Origin: Sphagnum compactum
Taxonomy: Eukaryota > Bryophyta > Sphagnopsida > Sphagnales
DNA: 64,000 bases
Assembly: GCA_965153455.1 (NCBI GenBank)
Contig: OZ234504.1
Span: forward strand, 4,650,001 to 4,714,000
Direction: 5' to 3'
Part shown: positions 58,950-64,000 of the stretch, one piece after another
How the letters are laid out: every line of letters starts with the position of its first letter
Position numbering within the stretch: position 1 is the first letter of the stretch
The notes under the pieces: generated by a model
Databases searched by the model: none
What the model was told of the DNA's origin: nothing
The model's input: only the letters and a program-made list of their open reading frames with translations
Program-made: the position numbers and the translations under genes

Positions 58950-61783
58950 CTTACCTCTTGCATGAATAAATGAATACAGGCAGCTTAACAGTTACACCTC
59001 TTGTCAGGCCACGCAGACAAGGAGGCCTAATCCATCCCCCTTTCCCTGCTACATACATGCACCGTCATCATAGAATTTGACTTGGTTCATTTAATCCAAC
59101 TGCCATCCACACACAGCTTTTCACACCCATTGTACGTAAAATAAGAAGGCAAGCGTCCAACCTGCAGGCAGTACACAAGTACTGATGCATTTCTTTTTCC
59201 CTTTACCTGCCCCATTGCCCAATTTAAGGTGTGTCTGGTGAAGACCAGACTAGACACAACTGGTTGCTGCCCAGACACATTTGTGCCCATGATTATGCAT
59301 TGCATGTTGTGGCCGTATAATGGACACTAGGAGGCATAACCATTTCGTAACCTAAACCCTAGTGCCAATTATACCTATGCCCACAATGTGCATAATCAAA
59401 TGGGTCTTGGAATTGAACTCATAAATTTTTCAAGGAAATTTTGAAAAAATATGAATTGGTTTGGAAAGGGCAGATGTCCAGTGAAAAAATAAATGCAGCA
59501 ATACTTTTGTACCGCCTGCATTTAGGACCCTTGTCTGATTTACTGTCCTTGGTACAAATTAGACCCACATGTTAAAGGGAAATTCACAAATTCAACGAAA
59601 ATTGCATATCAATGTGATATTATAAACCATCCATGAAGGAGATGGATATTTCAGAACGTTACTAGGTGGCATAATTTGATAAAATCTGAGCAATGATCTC
59701 GTTTTTAAATGATAACCTGCCTAAATGAGATGAGAAAGGGGGAAAATTAATTATTTATCCTTTTCAAGTATTTATTAAAAGGGGTTATGAGAAAACATAA
59801 TGATCATAATTCCATTAGAGTAACTAATAGCTCATTAGAATAAACCCAAAGTGTTTGAAAGGTGCAAGTCTTCAAAAGAGAAACTTATGTGGACTTGGTG
59901 AATGATCCCCACAAGGTGAACTCCTTTAGGTGTATGTAAATGATAAATGAGCTCTTCTAAATGCTTGTGATGAAGTACTCCGTGGATGTAGCTAGCCCAC
60001 ACAAAAGCCGAATCTGAAGCATGTGAAGAATCCAAGCCTATGACATGAAAGCCTCACTTTCATGTGGTCTCTATGTACTTGTGAGGTTATTTCATGTAAT
60101 CGACCTTTCCCTAGGAGGATGTCATTGAAAAAGAAAACCTGGACTATGACCAGATCCTATCGTATGCTACTCACCCTGTCATACATCTCAACATCATAAA
60201 TCTGATTTATCCATACATAATCCACGCTACACAAGGAAAATACACCCTGAGCTCCACTGGCTCCACTTCACCCTTGCTGTCTTCAATGTTGTTGAGGTCA
60301 GCTTCTTGTATAAAGTTGGGCCATCCATGACATCTCTTAAATTGCAGTTTTATTGTATGCTGTCAATTTGTACCTTGTCTTGAGACATTTTGTGCATCAT
60401 GTCCACACTCTCTGAGCACCAAGTTGATGAAGAAATTGGACTCACCCCCATCCTGCAGGTTACTCTTGTACAATAGTTTAAAGTAGAAATCTTCTGGAGA
60501 TTCCTCATAATACTTTGTTGTAAATCAATCTCTTTGGTGAATACAAGTTTAATTCCTCTTGCCAAGTTGGACAATGTTCCAAACTGAGGTAAACTGCTCT
60601 CTTTTTGTTTTCCCCCCCCTTGCATTCCAATATGGTTCCCAATAGTTCATCATTATTTATGTTAGATCTTTTATGTCCATGTAAATGCACATGGGAAAAG
60701 GGTTAAGTAAATAAGCTTCAAAGAGGTAGGTTATTAAATTATTTTAATTCTTAAACATTGGCCAAAAACAAAAACACACTGAAAAGTGCATCAAATTGGT
60801 CTACTTGATGTTGAGAGGTTAAAATATACATAATATGGACATGAAAAATGACTTGTTAATTTGCATTTTCATATGCACATAAGTGGGTAAGAAAAAGGAA
60901 GGAGACAGTTAGGATTGGAAGAGGTAGATATGAACGGCACAAATAGACGACAAAAAAATTATTACATTGCCACTGTATGCAATTTTGCAATTGCCACAAA
61001 TCTCAAAATCGAACTTCCAGGAAAGCATAAAGCTTGTATGTACTCTAACTTATATGACCTATACATTTGCGGATTTATCACTCAGGCACTGTTTTTGACA
61101 TGTCCCTAGATAGGTGATATGTTGTTACAACATCTCAATGTGCCCATTTACCATCTTCCTGATGACGAGTCCATCAGGTGTACTATGTTAGACAAGAACA
61201 GAAGCTGATCCTGTATAAGTCAGGAATCAGTGTTGACTGAAATCATGGGATTGCAATCACAGCTGAAAATGTTGAGTGCCTTGAAGCGTAATGAAGGCTT
61301 CCAAATGGGAAACAATATCACATGGAGGACCTGACACATATTGGTATATTATATCAATTGTGGAATTTCTAGGCCTGCCACATCACTTCACTTACTTGAG
61401 TCGTAGTTAGCATTCTTACTTACAATTGATTTAACATTTTGTGCATGTGAGCTGAATGAGGTAAATAAATTTGGGGACCACTTTGAGATAGAATTGAAAA
61501 CATACAAACTGTTTGAGAACACAAAACCAAATCATATTGTTTGGAGACATAGTGTGGCATATGGTTGGTAGCATCATGGGCAACTTATGTGAGCAAACTT
61601 GGCTCAACCATGTAACCTTTCAAATATCAAATGGGAACAACAAATATGGATTTCATTGGAATATGTGATAACAACATAATGATGCAACATTTGCCTACCA
61701 AGCATGGTTGTGTGTTTCACAATTTTCAAGGTCATTGCATTGTTTGGCAACACAAGCTTTATGACCATTCACTATTGCAATCA
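58950..61783. other. Intergenic DNA, weak coding traces
   Basis: At about 60115-60330 (+) one open frame reads EDVIEKENLDYDQILSYAT and continues for about 70 codons. It has no start, no family resemblance and only one such block. No other gene, RNA or strong repeat is seen. Confidence 0.4.
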
Positions 61784-62028
61784 ATATACTAACAAAGTGT
61801 GAGACCAAAATGCCTTCTACTACAACCAATCACCCACAACAATTAGATCAAGTAATGATCAGCTAACTTGCAACCATGAAAACCCGTTGGGAGCAATGAG
61901 TTACATAATTGGGAACAATATATTTGCTAAATTGGAAACATTACTTGGGAACAATATTTTCACACAAAGAGACAAATCTCACCCTCCCCTATTAGAATGC
62001 ACATTGGTCTCACACTTTGTTAGTATAT
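61784..62028. mobile_element. MITE-like element with 24-bp perfect inverted ends
   Basis: 61784-61807 (ATATACTAACAAAGTGTGAG...) is the exact reverse complement of 62005-62028 over 24 bases, with a 197-bp spacer. Taking the end as CTAACAAAGTGTGAG leaves TA on both sides, as in a TA target-site duplication. The spacer holds GGGAACAATAT words and no ORF. Confidence 0.75.
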
Positions 62029-63215
62029 GCCTTGCTTAGTTGGTCAAGAAAATGTGGGTTCAAAGACACAAGTGATGTGGACATTAATGCAGTATGGAAG
62101 ATGACAAGGATGGATCCTTTCCCCACCCAAAGGCTGATCATAGTCTTAGAGGTTAGAAACAATAATTAAACCCCTCAAGCAAGAACCTTCATAAGCCATT
62201 CAATCATGTTTTTCCACCTCACTTTCAACTTTGACTTGCAAATGTATGATGGATGGGGCAATTTTATTCTAGACTACTGAATCACGGATGGCATTTTAAC
62301 CACTACAAACAAAAACTATTGATAGGAAGCCATTTTTCAAAATTCATTAATGGCGTTTCTGCCACTAAAATTTCCATCATTCTAAACACATTCTCTACTT
62401 GTATATCTTGTTGCTTTTGGAATGTTACCATGAGGACTCCACAAAAAAGATAGATGAAAAGTTTGCCACTCAAAAATGGTCTAATATTTGTTGACAAATA
62501 GGTTCCATTTTGAAAATGAGCCCTTTTCAATTGCTGTATCACGGCTAACATGTTAGCCAATCCTTCCCCTTCAGCTGGATCAAATCTTGCAAACTCTGCA
62601 CTATGAATCTGAAAGTTCAGACAAAATCTTGATTTTGTTGATTTTCTGTTCTCTTAAAAAGGCAGAATTGCACAACACTGGTCTTAAGCCTTTCATTGGG
62701 GTTATGACTTGCAAGGACTTGCAATTTAAGCACAAATGGCACAGGTGATCAATCTAAAGTTGAACCCACCATTGGTGAAAAATATGGGGGCTATGAAAAA
62801 GGACTTTGCTGTGTAAGTGTTGTGTAAAGAACCTCCACATGATGGACCTCAAATTCCAGAAAGTTTCAAATATCAAAACAATGTGTGCAATCCAAAACCA
62901 TGATGGTTGTAATTTTGTCCATATTTTTCAAGAAAATCAATGAAAAAGCTCCAATGAATGATGAGCACATATTGTGACGCAATTTGCAAAGTATGCACTT
63001 TTTAAACCAATTTATTGAATTTTCAATCACAAAAATTACTCCAATTTCAATAAATCCTGCAACATAGCTCTGAAATTTTTTAAGCACGCACCAGTCTACT
63101 CATGGGGGCCTTTCCAACAATACCAAGAGCACACCCCAATTTCCCTAAAAATCTACTTTTTAATTTTTATGAAACTTTCAGTGGTGAAAATACTCAAAAT
63201 TCAATCACCCAGTGC
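62029..63215. other. Intergenic DNA, no gene seen
   Basis: AT-rich with short ORFs only. Confidence 0.5.
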
Positions 63216-63345
63216 ACCCACACTCTTTGAGGGCTTTCCAGCTACAGCCGAAGGCCATGGTTTGGGAGATCTCAACACGACAAAACTAAACAAACAAACT
63301 ACCTTCCTTACCAGTAGGACAATAGCCATGAACGGACTTACAATC
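63216..63345 (+). repeat. Copy of the left-edge upstream module
   Basis: Reads TTTGAGGGCTTTCCA, CCGAAG, GATCTCA and CAAACAAACTACCTTCCTT in the same order and strand as 131-335, but with a single copy of the region that is triplicated there. Sequence similarity fades after GGACTTACA. The following 63346-64000 shows no recognised domain before the window ends. Confidence 0.7.
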
Positions 63346-64000
63346 ATAAGTTGCAAAGGATTTCACCATCCCTACTTCATTGTTTATACGATTTCTTTTT
63401 GGCGAATATGGACCTTGAAAGACTTTTCAACATTAAGGTGTTTTGTTGTCCTAGTTTTCTTTTGTTAAAAGTACTGGCCATGAGGGATTTTATGACAAAC
63501 GGTGCAGTGTTTTATTTGTTTTCAGATGCAATGTTTTAATGGCCATTCACAATTTCCATGTTCATAGTATGTGTTGTTTGACTACCACCATTGCATCATA
63601 GGTAGGATGTTATATTCTTCCCATCAAACTTCATGGCACCTTGTGCCATTTTGCACAATTGTGCAATTGTTCTACCAAGAACTGTAAAAAAATAACACAT
63701 GTTCAAATTGTGCTATGAAACCCAAAAAATCAATATTTATGTTATGTTTCAAGGAATAGAATTTTATCCCAACACTAGGTTGGTGTCACAGCAAGTATTT
63801 ACTAATAGCCTACTTCCAAACACATATTACAAGAACTTCTTTTCTTTAGCTGTTTTTTTAGTAAAAAACCTCCACCAACATTTGGCCAACCCTATGGTGA
63901 AACCCCCTAGGCACTGTGGAAGGACTTGCTTTGACCCCATGAAGTTCAATGAGGGAGGGGTGTTTAGGGTCTAGCACATGATAGGAGCCAATTAGGAATT

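Noticed and set aside
61158-61178. CTGATGACGAGTCC resembling a hammerhead ribozyme core
   Set aside because: The flanking bases form only a 6-bp hairpin. The required GAAA strand and closing stems are absent.

Overview
The window looks like nuclear DNA of a land plant, most likely an early-diverging one (bryophyte or lycophyte grade). I cannot name the genus from sequence alone. Three things support this. There is a plastid-targeted phosphoribulokinase with all four regulatory cysteines. There is a plant-type intron-rich autophagy protease, ATG4. There is also a decayed immune-receptor gene that joins an alpha/beta-hydrolase-like domain, an NB-ARC ATPase and armadillo-like repeats; hydrolase-NBS architectures are known from bryophytes. 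Genes are islands in long AT-rich, visibly CpG-poor intergenic DNA full of decayed transposable elements. Introns are spliceosomal GT-AG, so only ATG starts were accepted.

Layout. 1-1980: repeats upstream of the receptor. 1981-8223 (+): hydrolase/NB-ARC/ARM pseudogene with several stops and frameshifts. 8350-10070: unassigned coding-like scraps. 11.9-12.4 kb: a four-copy tandem repeat of about 150 bp. 12840-16047 (+): ATG4, eight exons, 503 aa. 19366-22399 (-): PRK, five exons, 432 aa, convergent with ATG4, with a 161-bp tandem repeat in intron 1 and a GC-rich foldback in intron 4. 22.4-35.8 kb: AT-rich DNA with a near-perfect 25-bp hairpin, a diverged dispersed repeat and a 200-aa unidentified ORF. 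35863-38391 (-): cytochrome P450, three exons, 581 aa. 38.4-47.4 kb: MITE-like elements and degenerate repeats. 47.4-55.95 kb (-): a decayed Ty3/gypsy element with a 3' LTR, a polypurine tract, a long extra coding-like region after integrase, and nested insertions. A CACTA-like terminus breaks it at 55955. 56-64 kb: repeats, including an element with 24-bp perfect inverted ends. The last kilobase carries a module homologous to the first 335 bases.

The intact host genes have unrelated jobs: autophagy (ATG8 processing and deconjugation), the Calvin-Benson cycle, and an oxidative step in specialised or hormone metabolism. The exon models of ATG4, PRK and P450 close in frame from ATG to stop with GT-AG junctions. 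The most unusual locus is the broken hydrolase/NB-ARC/ARM gene. Its upstream module reappears at the far edge of the window, which suggests another copy lies just outside.
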